Assembly (NCBI GenBank): GCA_000746765.1
Contig: JOSY01000077.1
Location: forward strand, 62,001 to 126,000
Length of the DNA stretch: 64,000 nt
Direction of reading: 5' to 3'
Source of the DNA: Marine Group I thaumarchaeote SCGC AAA799-D11
Lineage (GTDB): Archaea > Thermoproteota > Nitrososphaeria > Nitrososphaerales > Nitrosopumilaceae
The notes under the pieces are model-generated. The model saw only the letters and a program-made list of their open reading frames with translations, was not told the DNA's origin and made no database searches. This document shows positions 42,804-52,520 of this stretch, one piece after another. Position numbers and translations under genes: made by a program. Numbering within the stretch: the stretch's first letter is position 1; every line of letters starts with the position of its first letter.

Positions 42804-43643
42804 CTACGCAAATTCTTTTGCCTTTCTGATGTTCTCAAAATCATCTCTGTCATCGTCAATAGGAGTCTCTAAGACTATTGGTATTTTTTTCTTATTTGCA
42901 AACTTTACTATAGCTGAAATACCTTTCTCACCAATTCCACCCATTCCTAAATGATAGTGTCTATCAAGATTACAACCAATCTCCCCTTTAGCGTCATTTA
43001 GATGAAGAATTTTCAAATTATCGATTCCTACATATTTGTCAAATTCTGCAAAAGTCTCTTTTACTTTATCTTCAGTTCTTAAATCATATCCAGAAACAAA
43101 AGCATGACACGAATCCAAACAAACACCAAATTTTTTTGCAGGTTTTAGCTGTTTGAATATTTCACCTAATTGTTTAAAGTCTGAACCAACAGAATTTTTT
43201 TGTCCTGCTGTATTTTCTAATAGAATCATTACATCATTTTTTGTTTTACCAGCTTGAGTCAAGCCTTTAACTAATCTCTTAATTCCTGCTTCTTCTCCAG
43301 TTCCTAGATGACTTCCAAGGTGAGTTACAAGATATGGAATTCCTAATCGTGCACATCTTTCTACTTCATCTACCAAAGTTTTCACTGATTTTTCAAATCC
43401 ATCTTCTTTTGGAGTAGCTAGATTTGGTAAATATGGCATGTGTGCACATGTAGCAAGTCTATCAATCTTGCTTTCTTTTAATTTTGATTTAAAATTTGTA
43501 ATGTCTTCTTTTGTTAGTGGTTTTGCATGCCATCCTCTTGGATTTCTGGTAAAAATTTGAAATGCTGAACATTCTCTCTCAACTGCATTGTCAACGGCTT
43601 TGTCAATGGAACCTGAAATTGATACATGACAGCCGATCTGCAT
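42804..43643 (-). CDS. nfo: Endonuclease IV, AP endonuclease
   Basis: The 279-residue TIM-barrel enzyme of the AP endonuclease 2 family has metal-site motifs 'VCLDSCHAFVSGYD', 'LHLNDAKGEIGC', 'DRHYHLGMGGIG' and 'PIVLETP'. It cleaves 5' to abasic sites. It complements endonuclease III at 22796 in base-excision repair. It lies 30 bp downstream of the GlyRS start region, in the same direction. Confidence 0.94.
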   Translation of the reverse strand: MQIGCHVSISGSIDKAVDNAVERECSAFQIFTRNPRGWHAKPLTKEDITNFKSKLKESKIDRLATCAHMPYLPNLATPKEDGFEKSVKTLVDEVERCARLGIPYLVTHLGSHLGTGEEAGIKRLVKGLTQAGKTKNDVMILLENTAGQKNSVGSDFKQLGEIFKQLKPAKKFGVCLDSCHAFVSGYDLRTEDKVKETFAEFDKYVGIDNLKILHLNDAKGEIGCNLDRHYHLGMGGIGEKGISAIVKFANKKKIPIVLETPIDDDRDDFENIRKAKEFA

Positions 43644-43727
43644 ATTTCAAATTTCATCAAACATAATTTAAACCAGCATCAAATATAGTGAAACCAGATT
43701 TTTAAGTAAACTAGGTAATTTACTAAT

Positions 43728-44753
43728 ATGCTATCACTTGGACAAGATGAAATCGCAAAATATCCATTTTTAGCTGATGCTGGTCAGTATCTAAAGGACA
43801 AAGGTTTCACTTTAGAGCAATTTGGAACAGATCCTGATCTAAAAGAACTGATAACCAAAGCATATGAAAGAATTCAGGTGGCTGCAGATGGAAAAATCTA
43901 CAAATCTGACTTGGTTGGAGATCAAGTATCAAGAGAAGCGGCACTTCCTAGAGAGGTTTTCTCGTTTCTGCTTGCCATAGTATTACTAAAACTAAGTGGC
44001 ATGCATACCCTAATCAAGAGATTTGCACTTGCTGAGGCAAGACGAGCTGAAAAATATCTTGAAAAAGACTTGGCAAATATCTCAGATGAATCAAAAAAGC
44101 AATTGGCAATCAGGATAATTGATGATTTGTTTTCAGTTCAGATAGAAAAATTAGATGACTATTTTGTAATTCCAGTATCTGACTATCTAAAACATTCAAT
44201 TAATTTTCATGAAAGAGAATGGAAATTAATTAACAGACATGTAGAAAAGGGCCAAGTATTTCTTACTCCACACGAAACGGTAAGATTGATCAGAAAAGAG
44301 CTAGGCACCTATATCAATTCAAAAATAGTTAATGCAAAAACACCTACAATGATTCCTGGTTTTGAAGATTCTGTAAATAAACTTGTAATGTTGTCAAAAA
44401 AATTCTCCACTTTTACAATGACAACTGGAGAATATCCTCCATGTATCAAACATGCAATTGATGTACTTGAAAAAGGTGAAAATCTACCACATTCAGGCAG
44501 ATTCATGTTGGCAACCTTTCTTCTCTCAAAAGGACAATCTGTTCAACAAATTGCACCGTTATTCAAAAATGCCCCAGACTATAATGAACGTGTAACACTT
44601 TACCAACTCAATCATCTGGCTGGAACTTCTGGTAGTGGCACACAATATTCTTGCCCTTCATGCGAAAAACTAAAAACTCAAAGTCTTTGTTTTGCAACAT
44701 CAGAATGTGAAGGTATCATTACTCCCTTACAATTTGGAAAGAAGAGAAAATAA
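43728..44753 (+). CDS. priL: DNA primase large subunit
   Basis: The 341-residue protein is the iron-sulfur regulatory subunit of the archaeal/eukaryotic primase. Helical N-terminal and C-terminal domains are present, with conserved cysteines in 'YPPCIKHA', 'YSCPSCEKL' and 'ATSECEG' for the [4Fe-4S] cluster. The priS start overlaps its stop by one base, so the heterodimer subunits are coupled. Confidence 0.93.
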   Translation: MLSLGQDEIAKYPFLADAGQYLKDKGFTLEQFGTDPDLKELITKAYERIQVAADGKIYKSDLVGDQVSREAALPREVFSFLLAIVLLKLSGMHTLIKRFALAEARRAEKYLEKDLANISDESKKQLAIRIIDDLFSVQIEKLDDYFVIPVSDYLKHSINFHEREWKLINRHVEKGQVFLTPHETVRLIRKELGTYINSKIVNAKTPTMIPGFEDSVNKLVMLSKKFSTFTMTTGEYPPCIKHAIDVLEKGENLPHSGRFMLATFLLSKGQSVQQIAPLFKNAPDYNERVTLYQLNHLAGTSGSGTQYSCPSCEKLKTQSLCFATSECEGIITPLQFGKKRK

Positions 44754-45874
44754 TGAATGAAACTGACATAAAATTTCTGGAAAGTGCATTCAAAAAATAT
44801 TATTTTGAACAATTTGGCCTAATTAGAGTACCCGAACGCACATCTGAAAGAGAATTTGGCTATCAGAAATTCAATTCTGGAATGACACGTCACATTTCAG
44901 TCAAAGACGACAAAGAACTACATCTATTGCTAATGCAAAATGTCCCATCTGATGTATATTGCTCAAATGCATATTACACATTTCCAAATCTACCTATGAA
45001 TGAGAAAGATTGGAAAGAAGCTGATCTAATTTTTGATATTGATGCAAAAGATCTGAATTTATCTTGTAGAACAAATCATACATTATCTATATGCAATGAT
45101 TGTAATGATATTTCAAATAATTCTGAAAAATGTATTAAATGTAATTCAACAAAATTAGAAAAAAAATCTCTACCGTGTAAAAATTGTATTGATTCATCAA
45201 AAATTGAAGTTTTAAAATTATCAGAAATTCTAACAAATGATTTCTCAATAAACAAGGATGACATTCATGTATATTTTTCTGGCAATGAAGGATTTCATAT
45301 CTATGTGTATAATACACAATTCCAACAAATTGGTTCTAGAGAAAGATCAGAACTTGTAGATTATATCATGTTCAATGGAGCAATTCCTGAAAAGTTTGGA
45401 ATGAAAAAATTCAAACCAAATAGAAATTCTTTTCCAGACTTTGATGAATCAGGATGGAGAGGTAGATTCTCAAAATATGTATATGGTTCAAAATCAAAGA
45501 GATCAAAAATCATTTCAGAATTACTTTCAAATGGATATTCGTCATTTCAAAAAACTTTGGATGCTGTTTCTGAAAATATTGGTACAAAAATTGATCCTAA
45601 TGTTACAATGGATATTCATAGAATATTTCGATTACCAGGTTCTATCAATAGTAAAAGTGGCCTTACAAAAATCCACTGTCAAGATTTGAAAAAATTTGAT
45701 GCTTATGTAGATTCATCATTTCTTAGTGACGATACTGTGGAAATATTGGCAAATTGTCCAATTGAGTTTAAATTAAAAAATAAAAAATTTGGACCATATC
45801 AAAACGAAAAAGTAAGCGTTCCAACATTTGTTGCAGTCTATATGATCTGCAAAAAACTAGCAACAATTGCGTAA
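44753..45874 (+). CDS. priS: DNA primase small (catalytic) subunit
   Basis: The 373-residue catalytic subunit carries the acidic pair in 'LIFDIDAKDL', the 'FSGNEGFHIYVY' motif and the late 'DIHRIFRLPGSINSKSG' motif. A cysteine-rich insertion (about residues 105-142) forms the zinc knuckle and is longer than average. It makes RNA/DNA primers in replication together with PriL. Confidence 0.93.
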   Translation: MNETDIKFLESAFKKYYFEQFGLIRVPERTSEREFGYQKFNSGMTRHISVKDDKELHLLLMQNVPSDVYCSNAYYTFPNLPMNEKDWKEADLIFDIDAKDLNLSCRTNHTLSICNDCNDISNNSEKCIKCNSTKLEKKSLPCKNCIDSSKIEVLKLSEILTNDFSINKDDIHVYFSGNEGFHIYVYNTQFQQIGSRERSELVDYIMFNGAIPEKFGMKKFKPNRNSFPDFDESGWRGRFSKYVYGSKSKRSKIISELLSNGYSSFQKTLDAVSENIGTKIDPNVTMDIHRIFRLPGSINSKSGLTKIHCQDLKKFDAYVDSSFLSDDTVEILANCPIEFKLKNKKFGPYQNEKVSVPTFVAVYMICKKLATIA

Positions 45875-45915
45875 TTTTGCTGCTAAGACTTTAATTTACC
45901 AAATCTTAACTCAAC

Positions 45916-48777
45916 TTGATTTTGTATAGCGCCTCTACTGATAAGCAGACTCCGCCTCCTGATGCTGGAAAATACATCAGATTAGGTATTATTGCAATTA
46001 TTGGAATTGTAATTTTTGCAATTGTAGGAAATCAAGCAGTAGTTTTATCAATGAATTTTACAGAATTTGGCGATCAATTTACAAAACCTCTCTATTACAC
46101 ACTTGTTTCTACCATTATTCTATCTGCCATTGCCTTAGTCCGTGTAAATATTGTTGGACGCTCTTCTATTTTCTGGTATGCAATTAACACTGCAATTGGC
46201 TTTTTGGGAAAAAGTGGCCAGCAACCAATCTCTAATGTGGTACCAAGTTTTAGAGATTACAAATTAAGTTCAGGACAATTTGTCCTATGGCAAATTACCA
46301 AAATCTTCCTCTTTGGTGCATTCTTTGCAAATATCATGTTTGGATTTGCTGCAATGTCATTTATTGATGGTAATTATCTTGGAATAGAAAACTTACCAAA
46401 ATTATTCTCATTACCATTTGTAACTCCTGAAACTGATCCAAACTATGCTGCAGAAAATGTAGTCCCAATGATACCTGCTCTAGTAATTTTGATTCCTCCA
46501 ATACTTGCAGCAATTGGATTACGTTTAGTTTTGTATGTTGGATTGCATAGAATAATTAATGTAATTACTTCCTTCCTTCAAGACTCTAATGAAGGCAAAC
46601 CACGTTACCTAAACTATGTTTCAACAATTGAAGGAATAATTGGTATTGGAATAATTTGGGCAGGATTTAACCTGTTTTTCACTGATCAAATTGACTATAA
46701 TACAAGATATGTCATTGGTGGTACGCTTGTAATTGGTTCTGCATTAATTGCGTTTTCAGTAGTTGATAGAATTAGAGCACGTGTTCTAACTCATATGTTT
46801 AAGAGAGATGTATACATTAGAATTCTTACAATAATTGCAATTGCAATAATTGTTGGTGGTGTTGTTTCTGTAAATAATAGCATTGCAGATGCAAAGAAAA
46901 TCGAATTTTTGGGACCTTACACTGCTCAACAAATTGGAGTAAATCGATATCTTGGTGAGCTAAATAATGTACAAGAAAACACTCACGATGTTCAGTTAAC
47001 CTCTGTCTCTCCAAACAATATCAAAAACTATGTTTCTCAAAATAGTGATGTTTTAGATGTAATTCGAGTTTGGGATTGGGAAGCAGCTTTTGCCAAATTA
47101 AAGCCTGAAATTGGTTTGATTCCTTATGTTGACTTTGAAGATAATGATATTTTGAGATTTAACAATACTTTGTATTGGACAGCTTCAATGAAACCAATCT
47201 TACCAACATCAGTTAGCCTTGAAAATAGATGGTATAATGAGCACTTTGTATATACACATGTTCCTGATGGATTCCTAACTTTAGAAGCAACGGATGGACA
47301 AATTGTTGAAAGTGACCAATTTTTCAAACAAAGAGAAATCTACTATGGTGAAGGCGGTCTCTTTGAGCAAACATGGTCTGGTTATCCAAATTCCAGAGGT
47401 TCTGATAGTGCAGAACTTGGTGGTGTATCCTATTCTGGATTAGGTGGATTAGATGTTTCACCTCCATTGAGTTGGATATTTGAGCCAAACTTTTTGCTTT
47501 CATTCCCAGGAGAATCTGTTCACATTATGAGATACAAAGATGTACATGATAGAATGCAAACTCTGTATCCTTATTTCCTCTATGACTTGTTTGGTAAAGA
47601 GTTAGATTCACTTCCTGTTACTGATGGAGAAAATTCGTATTGGTTAATTCCATTAATTATTGGATTTGATACTAGAGATGTTCCTTGGTCTGTTGGAAAT
47701 CCATACTTGCGTTTAGTTGGATATGCTCTTGTTGATTCGTATGATGGTGATATTCAACTCCTAAAGACTGGAGATGATTTCTTTACAGAAATGTTTGCAA
47801 GTCAGTATGAAGAACAATTCCAACCAATGCCTGCTTGGTTAGAAGAACAAATTAGATATCCTGTTGAATTGTTTAACTGGAAGACTGAGATGTACAATGT
47901 TTACCATGTCACAAATGTTGAGACATTCATTCAAGCAAACGAATTTTATGAGATTCCTCGTGGTCTTGACACTTATTATGTTGAGGCAAAACCACCAGGA
48001 TTTGATCAAACTGAATTCCTAGGGTTGTTGTCACTAGAACTCAGAGGTTCCCAGGGAAGAAACCTTGCTGGATATATGGTAGTTGAAAACGATCTTTCTA
48101 ACTTGGGTGACTTGCAGTTCTACGAAGTACCTCTAAACTCTACGACCAAATTAATTGGTCCAACTGCAGTAAGAGAAGCATTAGATAGAGATCCTGAATT
48201 TGCTCAATTAAAGACATTATTGAGAAACCCAAGGATTGGTGACAATATCCTATATCGTGTAGGAGCTCATGATGTTTACTTTATTCCTGTTTATACTGCT
48301 GGTGCCGGTGGAGTAGTTGCACAACTAGGAACAATTGCAGCTGTTGGTGCTGCATTCAATGGAGAATACTTTGTTGGACTAGGGGACACTCAAGAAAAAG
48401 CATTTGAAGCATATTTGAAGAAAGTTTCAGGTGTAGCAGGATCTATTACTGTAGCTGATGTTGATTATGTTGAATTAGACAGAAACGACAGAATTGATAT
48501 CATCAAGAAAATATTTGAGGAAAATGAAATTACTATATCTGAGCCTACATCAATTCAGATCCCATTGTCATTTAATGAAGGAGAGATGATCTTCTTTACT
48601 GAAAACGATCGTGAAGAAACTGTAGAATTCCTATCACAGTTTATTGATGATTTCGTTAAACCAAGAAGTGATAGAGTATTCATGTGGCAAGAAGAAAACA
48701 ATCTCAACATTGGAACGATATATGTCAAAGATGGTATATCTGAGATTCATTATATCTCAATTGAGGTAGGCAGTTAA
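45916..48777 (+). CDS. Large membrane protein, UPF0182 family
   Basis: The 953-residue protein has about seven transmembrane helices in the first 320 residues, then a very large external domain without further helices except a short hydrophobic stretch near 790-815. This is the layout of the UPF0182/COG1615 family, whose function is unknown. TTG at 45916 or 45922 are both possible starts. The glutamine amidotransferase gene begins immediately after its stop, so they are coupled. Confidence 0.8.
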   Translation: MILYSASTDKQTPPPDAGKYIRLGIIAIIGIVIFAIVGNQAVVLSMNFTEFGDQFTKPLYYTLVSTIILSAIALVRVNIVGRSSIFWYAINTAIGFLGKSGQQPISNVVPSFRDYKLSSGQFVLWQITKIFLFGAFFANIMFGFAAMSFIDGNYLGIENLPKLFSLPFVTPETDPNYAAENVVPMIPALVILIPPILAAIGLRLVLYVGLHRIINVITSFLQDSNEGKPRYLNYVSTIEGIIGIGIIWAGFNLFFTDQIDYNTRYVIGGTLVIGSALIAFSVVDRIRARVLTHMFKRDVYIRILTIIAIAIIVGGVVSVNNSIADAKKIEFLGPYTAQQIGVNRYLGELNNVQENTHDVQLTSVSPNNIKNYVSQNSDVLDVIRVWDWEAAFAKLKPEIGLIPYVDFEDNDILRFNNTLYWTASMKPILPTSVSLENRWYNEHFVYTHVPDGFLTLEATDGQIVESDQFFKQREIYYGEGGLFEQTWSGYPNSRGSDSAELGGVSYSGLGGLDVSPPLSWIFEPNFLLSFPGESVHIMRYKDVHDRMQTLYPYFLYDLFGKELDSLPVTDGENSYWLIPLIIGFDTRDVPWSVGNPYLRLVGYALVDSYDGDIQLLKTGDDFFTEMFASQYEEQFQPMPAWLEEQIRYPVELFNWKTEMYNVYHVTNVETFIQANEFYEIPRGLDTYYVEAKPPGFDQTEFLGLLSLELRGSQGRNLAGYMVVENDLSNLGDLQFYEVPLNSTTKLIGPTAVREALDRDPEFAQLKTLLRNPRIGDNILYRVGAHDVYFIPVYTAGAGGVVAQLGTIAAVGAAFNGEYFVGLGDTQEKAFEAYLKKVSGVAGSITVADVDYVELDRNDRIDIIKKIFEENEITISEPTSIQIPLSFNEGEMIFFTENDREETVEFLSQFIDDFVKPRSDRVFMWQEENNLNIGTIYVKDGISEIHYISIEVGS

Positions 48778-49320
48778 TTGCTTCTAGTTGTAGATAATGG
48801 TTCTGTTTACACAAAAAATTTAACTGATTTTCTTACACAAAAAAATATTTTATTTGAAATTCAAATACCAAATAATTTAGATCTAAACTCATTATCAAAC
48901 TATGATTTTTTTATTTTATCTGGAAGAAGAAAAAACGAAAAGAAGATTAATGAAATAAATTCCAAAATTGTAAATTATTGCATAAAAAATAATTCTAAAT
49001 TACTCGGTATATGTTATGGTGCAGATATTTTAGCTCTGACCTTAGGAGGAACAATCAAAAAAAGCCCCTCTCTTCAGAAAGGGGATGAAACTGTAAAGAT
49101 CTTTGAAAATAATCTAATACAAAATGATTCATTATCAGTTTTTGAAAGTCATAATTTTGAAATCTCAAAATTACCTAAAGAATTAATTTCTATTGGAGAA
49201 TCTGCTAATTGCAAATATGAAATTATTAAGCATGTGACCAAGCCTATTTTTGGAACCCAATTTCATCCTGAAATGAGTATAGATGGAAATAATCTAATTG
49301 AAAAATTCTGTATGCTCTGA
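48778..49320 (+). CDS. Class I glutamine amidotransferase domain protein
   Basis: The 180-residue stand-alone GATase1 domain has the nucleophile in 'LLGICYGADILA' and the His-Glu pair in 'FGTQFHPEMS'. It resembles GuaA subunit A and TrpG/PabA-like proteins. It lacks an adjacent synthetase partner, and its gene starts with TTG directly after the UPF0182 stop. It could be the GMP synthase amidotransferase subunit, or a glutamine hydrolase for another partner. Confidence 0.8.
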   Translation: MLLVVDNGSVYTKNLTDFLTQKNILFEIQIPNNLDLNSLSNYDFFILSGRRKNEKKINEINSKIVNYCIKNNSKLLGICYGADILALTLGGTIKKSPSLQKGDETVKIFENNLIQNDSLSVFESHNFEISKLPKELISIGESANCKYEIIKHVTKPIFGTQFHPEMSIDGNNLIEKFCML

Positions 49321-49354
49321 ATGATTTTAATTACATAAAAAATTTGATTAATTT

Positions 49355-50317
49355 ATGGAACAAGAAGGCCATGAATTACTTTTACCTCTAGTTGAAGAAG
49401 AAAACATTTGTCTTCCATTGCCAGTTAACGTGGTCTCAAAATATTGGAATATTGATTTACCTATGGCTGAAGCAATTGAAACTGCAAAAAAATATGCAGG
49501 ATTTAACGGAAGTATACTGATTGAAGGAATTGAATCTGCAGAAAGGCACGGTTTGATATGTAAAATCGTACATTCCTCTATGGATGAACTAAAAAAAATT
49601 ATTGATTCTGGAGTCCCTCTAATTGTAATTCTTCCAGGAATTCCCGAAGTCACTCAACATGCATCAATTATTACAGGTTACAATGATGAAGAAAAAACAA
49701 TTTTGCATTATATTCAAACAGGAAATAAAGAAGGTGAAATGCAAGAAGGTGCCATTCCTGAAAATATATTTGAAAAAGAATGGTCTGAAGAAGGCAAATT
49801 AATGATAATACTTGCGCCTGAAGATATTGTTTCTTCTATCAAACTTGAAAACGATTCTTTTAACAAATCGAATCGACTATGTTTTGAATCAGAACGACAA
49901 AGTATTCTAAAAAATCACTCTGAGGCAATCACCTCATTAAAACAAGCACTAGAATTGAATCAAAACAATTCAACTGCACTTCATCTATTAGGCACCATCA
50001 TGAATGAACAAAAGTCTTCTGAATGCATTAATTTTTATGAAAAATGTTTGGAACTCAATGATCGTTCTTATTTGACCTACAATGGACTTGGAAATTTTTA
50101 TCTTAAAACTAATGATTTCAAAAAAGCAGAAGATTGTTACACAAAAGCAATTGAAATAAATCCTAAACGTTCTGCTAAAATATACAAAAACCGTGCTTAT
50201 CTTAGAGAACAACAAAATAAGAATAGTGATGCAAAAGATGATCTCAAAAATTATTTGAAATATTTTCCAAAGGCCCCTGATAGGGGAGTTATAGAACAAA
50301 CAATTCATGAATTATGA
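49355..50317 (+). CDS. C39-like papain-fold domain plus tetratricopeptide repeats
   Basis: The N-terminal 165 residues look like a peptidase C39-like domain: a Cys in 'NICLPLPVNVVSKYW', a His in 'TQHASIITGY' and a hydrophobic core typical of the fold. The C-terminal 150 residues hold three or so TPRs ('AITSLKQALELNQNNSTALHL', about 190-300). There is no signal peptide, so it acts inside the cell. It may be a peptidase or a protein-binding scaffold. Whether the catalytic triad is complete is unclear. Confidence 0.7.
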   Translation: MEQEGHELLLPLVEEENICLPLPVNVVSKYWNIDLPMAEAIETAKKYAGFNGSILIEGIESAERHGLICKIVHSSMDELKKIIDSGVPLIVILPGIPEVTQHASIITGYNDEEKTILHYIQTGNKEGEMQEGAIPENIFEKEWSEEGKLMIILAPEDIVSSIKLENDSFNKSNRLCFESERQSILKNHSEAITSLKQALELNQNNSTALHLLGTIMNEQKSSECINFYEKCLELNDRSYLTYNGLGNFYLKTNDFKKAEDCYTKAIEINPKRSAKIYKNRAYLREQQNKNSDAKDDLKNYLKYFPKAPDRGVIEQTIHEL

Positions 50318-50391
50318 TGCGGAGTGCGGGATTTGAACCCGCGGCCTTCAGCTTGGGAAGCTGACGTCATACCAGACTAAACTAACTCCGC
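50318..50391 (-). tRNA. tRNA-Gly (anticodon CCC)
   Basis: On the minus strand the 74 nt fold as a standard cloverleaf. The acceptor stem is GCGGAGT/ACTCCGC with discriminator A. The anticodon stem TCAGC/GCTGA has loop TTCCCAA (anticodon CCC, plus-strand 50355-50357). The T-arm is GCGGG-TTCAAAT-CCCGC. The D-arm is slightly irregular. CCA is not encoded and no intron is seen. Confidence 0.95.
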
Positions 50392-50443
50392 TTTAGCCAT
50401 ATTCATTAATTATGATTAAATATCTTGACTCACAAATTATTAC

Positions 50444-50617
50444 ATGGATGCAAGATGTCCCGAATGTGAAAAAGTTGCAGTATTAGATGATGATGTTACA
50501 AATGTAAAATGTCCTCATTGTAATTTTGAAGCAGATTATGATACATATCTTGAAATCATGAAAGATCAAGCAATCAACATGTCTTCTGAATACATTCCTG
50601 ATAGACCAGGATTGTAA
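50444..50617 (+). CDS. Small zinc-ribbon protein
   Basis: An open frame of 57 codons (ATG 50444, TAA 50615-50617) encodes two Cys-x2-Cys pairs, 'CPEC' and 'CPHC', in a classic ribbon, followed by a short acidic helix. It lies between the tRNA gene and a second tiny zinc-ribbon gene on the opposite strand. The cysteine spacing strongly supports that it is real. Function unknown. Confidence 0.72.
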   Translation: MDARCPECEKVAVLDDDVTNVKCPHCNFEADYDTYLEIMKDQAINMSSEYIPDRPGL

Positions 50618-50618
50618 T

Positions 50619-50741
50619 TTACCAATAATTTCCTTTATCTGAACAATCTAGATGGGAACCACAATTTGGACAAAACATATGACAGGCTTGCATGTCCACC
50701 ATCTTATTATCGCATTTTGGACATCTTATCTCTTCAGCCAT
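50619..50741 (-). CDS. Very small zinc-ribbon protein
   Basis: A 40-residue minus-strand frame (ATG 50741, stop 50619) encodes 'CPKC' and 'CPNCG' ribbons with extra Cys/His residues in between and after. Its stop is one base from that of the convergent zinc-ribbon gene. The Cys pattern argues for a real gene; the function is unknown. Confidence 0.65.
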   Translation of the reverse strand: MAEEIRCPKCDNKMVDMQACHMFCPNCGSHLDCSDKGNYW

Positions 50742-50815
50742 GTTCATTCCTATCTCTATTAATTTAAAAATAATGTCCAAAGGTTAATTAGTCGTTTTAG
50801 ATTTTTTTCGAATAC

Positions 50816-51226
50816 TTGGCAAACTTCAAGATTACCATTTCAGATACCAAAGGAAAATCAATGTCAAAAGAACTCAAAGATAGCGATGCTAATCCTCTTC
50901 TAGGTCTTGAATTGGGACAGGAAACTGATGCTTCTGTTGTTGGTCTAAGTGGAAAACTAAAACTAACAGGAGGTAGTGACAAGTCTGGTGTTCCAATGAG
51001 AAATGATATTCATGGAGCTGCAAGAAAATATGTTCTACTTTCAAAAGGTGTAGGATTACAAGACGCAGAGAAGGGACAAAGAGTAAGAAAATTAATGCGT
51101 GGCAATACTGTTTCTGAAGAAATTTATCAAATTAATTGTAAATTTGATGGACAATTACCTGTTGAAGAAGCTCCTGCAGAAGCCGCAGACTCTGCAGAAG
51201 AAAAACCTGAAGATAAAAAAGAATAA
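50816..51226 (+). CDS. rps6e: 30S ribosomal protein S6e
   Basis: The 136-residue protein has the S6e core with 'LLGLELGQETD', 'GGSDKSGVPMR' and 'LLSKGVGLQDAEKGQRVRK', and an acidic C-terminal tail instead of the eukaryotic phosphorylated helix. The start is TTG. aIF2gamma follows 31 bp downstream, a common archaeal arrangement. Confidence 0.95.
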   Translation: MANFKITISDTKGKSMSKELKDSDANPLLGLELGQETDASVVGLSGKLKLTGGSDKSGVPMRNDIHGAARKYVLLSKGVGLQDAEKGQRVRKLMRGNTVSEEIYQINCKFDGQLPVEEAPAEAADSAEEKPEDKKE

Positions 51227-51257
51227 CTTAACATATACCGCTTCTACATTTTGACTC

Positions 51258-52520
51258 ATGCATTGGAGAGATACACTTCCTGATTGGTATATTGACAAGT
51301 ATGGATATCAGCCATGTGTAAACATTGGAACTGCAGGTCATGTCGATCATGGAAAAACTACTCTTATTCAAGCATTAACTGGTTCATGGACAAGTGTTCA
51401 TAGTCAAGAACTAAAACGTGGAATTACAATTCGTGTTGGTTATTCTGATGCAGCGTTTTACAAATGTACAAGCTGTGAAGAACCTTTAGGATATTCTACA
51501 ACACCAAAATGTAACAACTGTGGTGGAGAGAGTGAATTATCTAGAGTTGTTAGTTTTGTTGACAGTCCAGGGCACGAAAGTTTGATGGCAAATATGTTGT
51601 CTGGTTCAGCATTAATGGACGGTGCATTATTGCTTGTTGCAGCAAACGAAAAGGTTCCAAGACCCCAAACAAAAGAACATCTCTTAGCACTACAAACCCT
51701 TGGAATACAACAGATTGTGGTTGTTCAAAATAAAGTTGATTTATTATCTTACAAAGAGGCACTTGCAAATTATCAGGATATTACAAAATTTGTTAAAGGA
51801 ACTCACGCTGCAAAAGCACCAATTATTCCAATTTCAGCTCAATCTGGACTAAATGTAGATGCATTAATTGGTTCAATAGAATCTAACATCAAAACTCCTG
51901 ATAGAGATGAAAAACAAGACACCGTTATGCATGTTTTACGTTCATTTGATGTAAACAAACCTGGAACTAAATTAAAAAATATCAAAGGAGGCGTTATAGG
52001 TGGAAGTTTAACTCAAGGTGTTTTTAATGTGGGTGATGAAATCGAAATCAAACCTGGAATTCTAAATAAAAAGAAAAAAACCTATGAGCCACTGGTAACA
52101 GAAATTACTTCTTTAGGAACTGCTGCAGGAATTGTTGAATCAGTTAAACCTGGTGGTTTGGTTGCTATTGGAACTAAACTTGATCCTTCAATGACTAGAA
52201 GCGATTCATTCATTGGTTCAGTTATAGGAAAACCAGGAACATTACCTGAAAACTCTACTCAATTAAAACTAGATGTAACACTATTTGATTCAGCAGTAGG
52301 CACAACTGAAGATATCAAAGTTCAACCAATACAAACAGGTGAACTACTTAGAGTAAACATTGGTACTGCACCATTATTGGGTAAAGTATCCAAAGTTAAA
52401 TCAAAAAATGTGGAAATTGAATTGAGAAGACCTGCATGTATTTTTGAAGGTGGAAATGTAGCACTAAGTAGAAGAATTGATGAACGATGGAGATTGATTG
52501 GTGCGGGCATAGTTGGTTGA
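51258..52520 (+). CDS. eif2g: Translation initiation factor aIF2 gamma subunit
   Basis: The 420-residue GTPase has G1 'GHVDHGKTTL', a zinc knuckle ('CTSCEEPL' and 'CNNCGG'), G3 'DSPGHE', G4 'QNKVDL' and beta-barrel domains II and III. It forms the core of aIF2, which delivers initiator tRNA. Its 3' end overlaps the PIN-domain gene by 8 nt. The alpha subunit gene, damaged, is at 55673. Confidence 0.96.
   Translation: MHWRDTLPDWYIDKYGYQPCVNIGTAGHVDHGKTTLIQALTGSWTSVHSQELKRGITIRVGYSDAAFYKCTSCEEPLGYSTTPKCNNCGGESELSRVVSFVDSPGHESLMANMLSGSALMDGALLLVAANEKVPRPQTKEHLLALQTLGIQQIVVVQNKVDLLSYKEALANYQDITKFVKGTHAAKAPIIPISAQSGLNVDALIGSIESNIKTPDRDEKQDTVMHVLRSFDVNKPGTKLKNIKGGVIGGSLTQGVFNVGDEIEIKPGILNKKKKTYEPLVTEITSLGTAAGIVESVKPGGLVAIGTKLDPSMTRSDSFIGSVIGKPGTLPENSTQLKLDVTLFDSAVGTTEDIKVQPIQTGELLRVNIGTAPLLGKVSKVKSKNVEIELRRPACIFEGGNVALSRRIDERWRLIGAGIVG

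Noticed and set aside
49059..49090. CCCCT/AGGGG hairpin as a terminator
   Set aside because: It lies inside the glutamine amidotransferase coding region, lacks a T-tract downstream and does not end a transcript unit.
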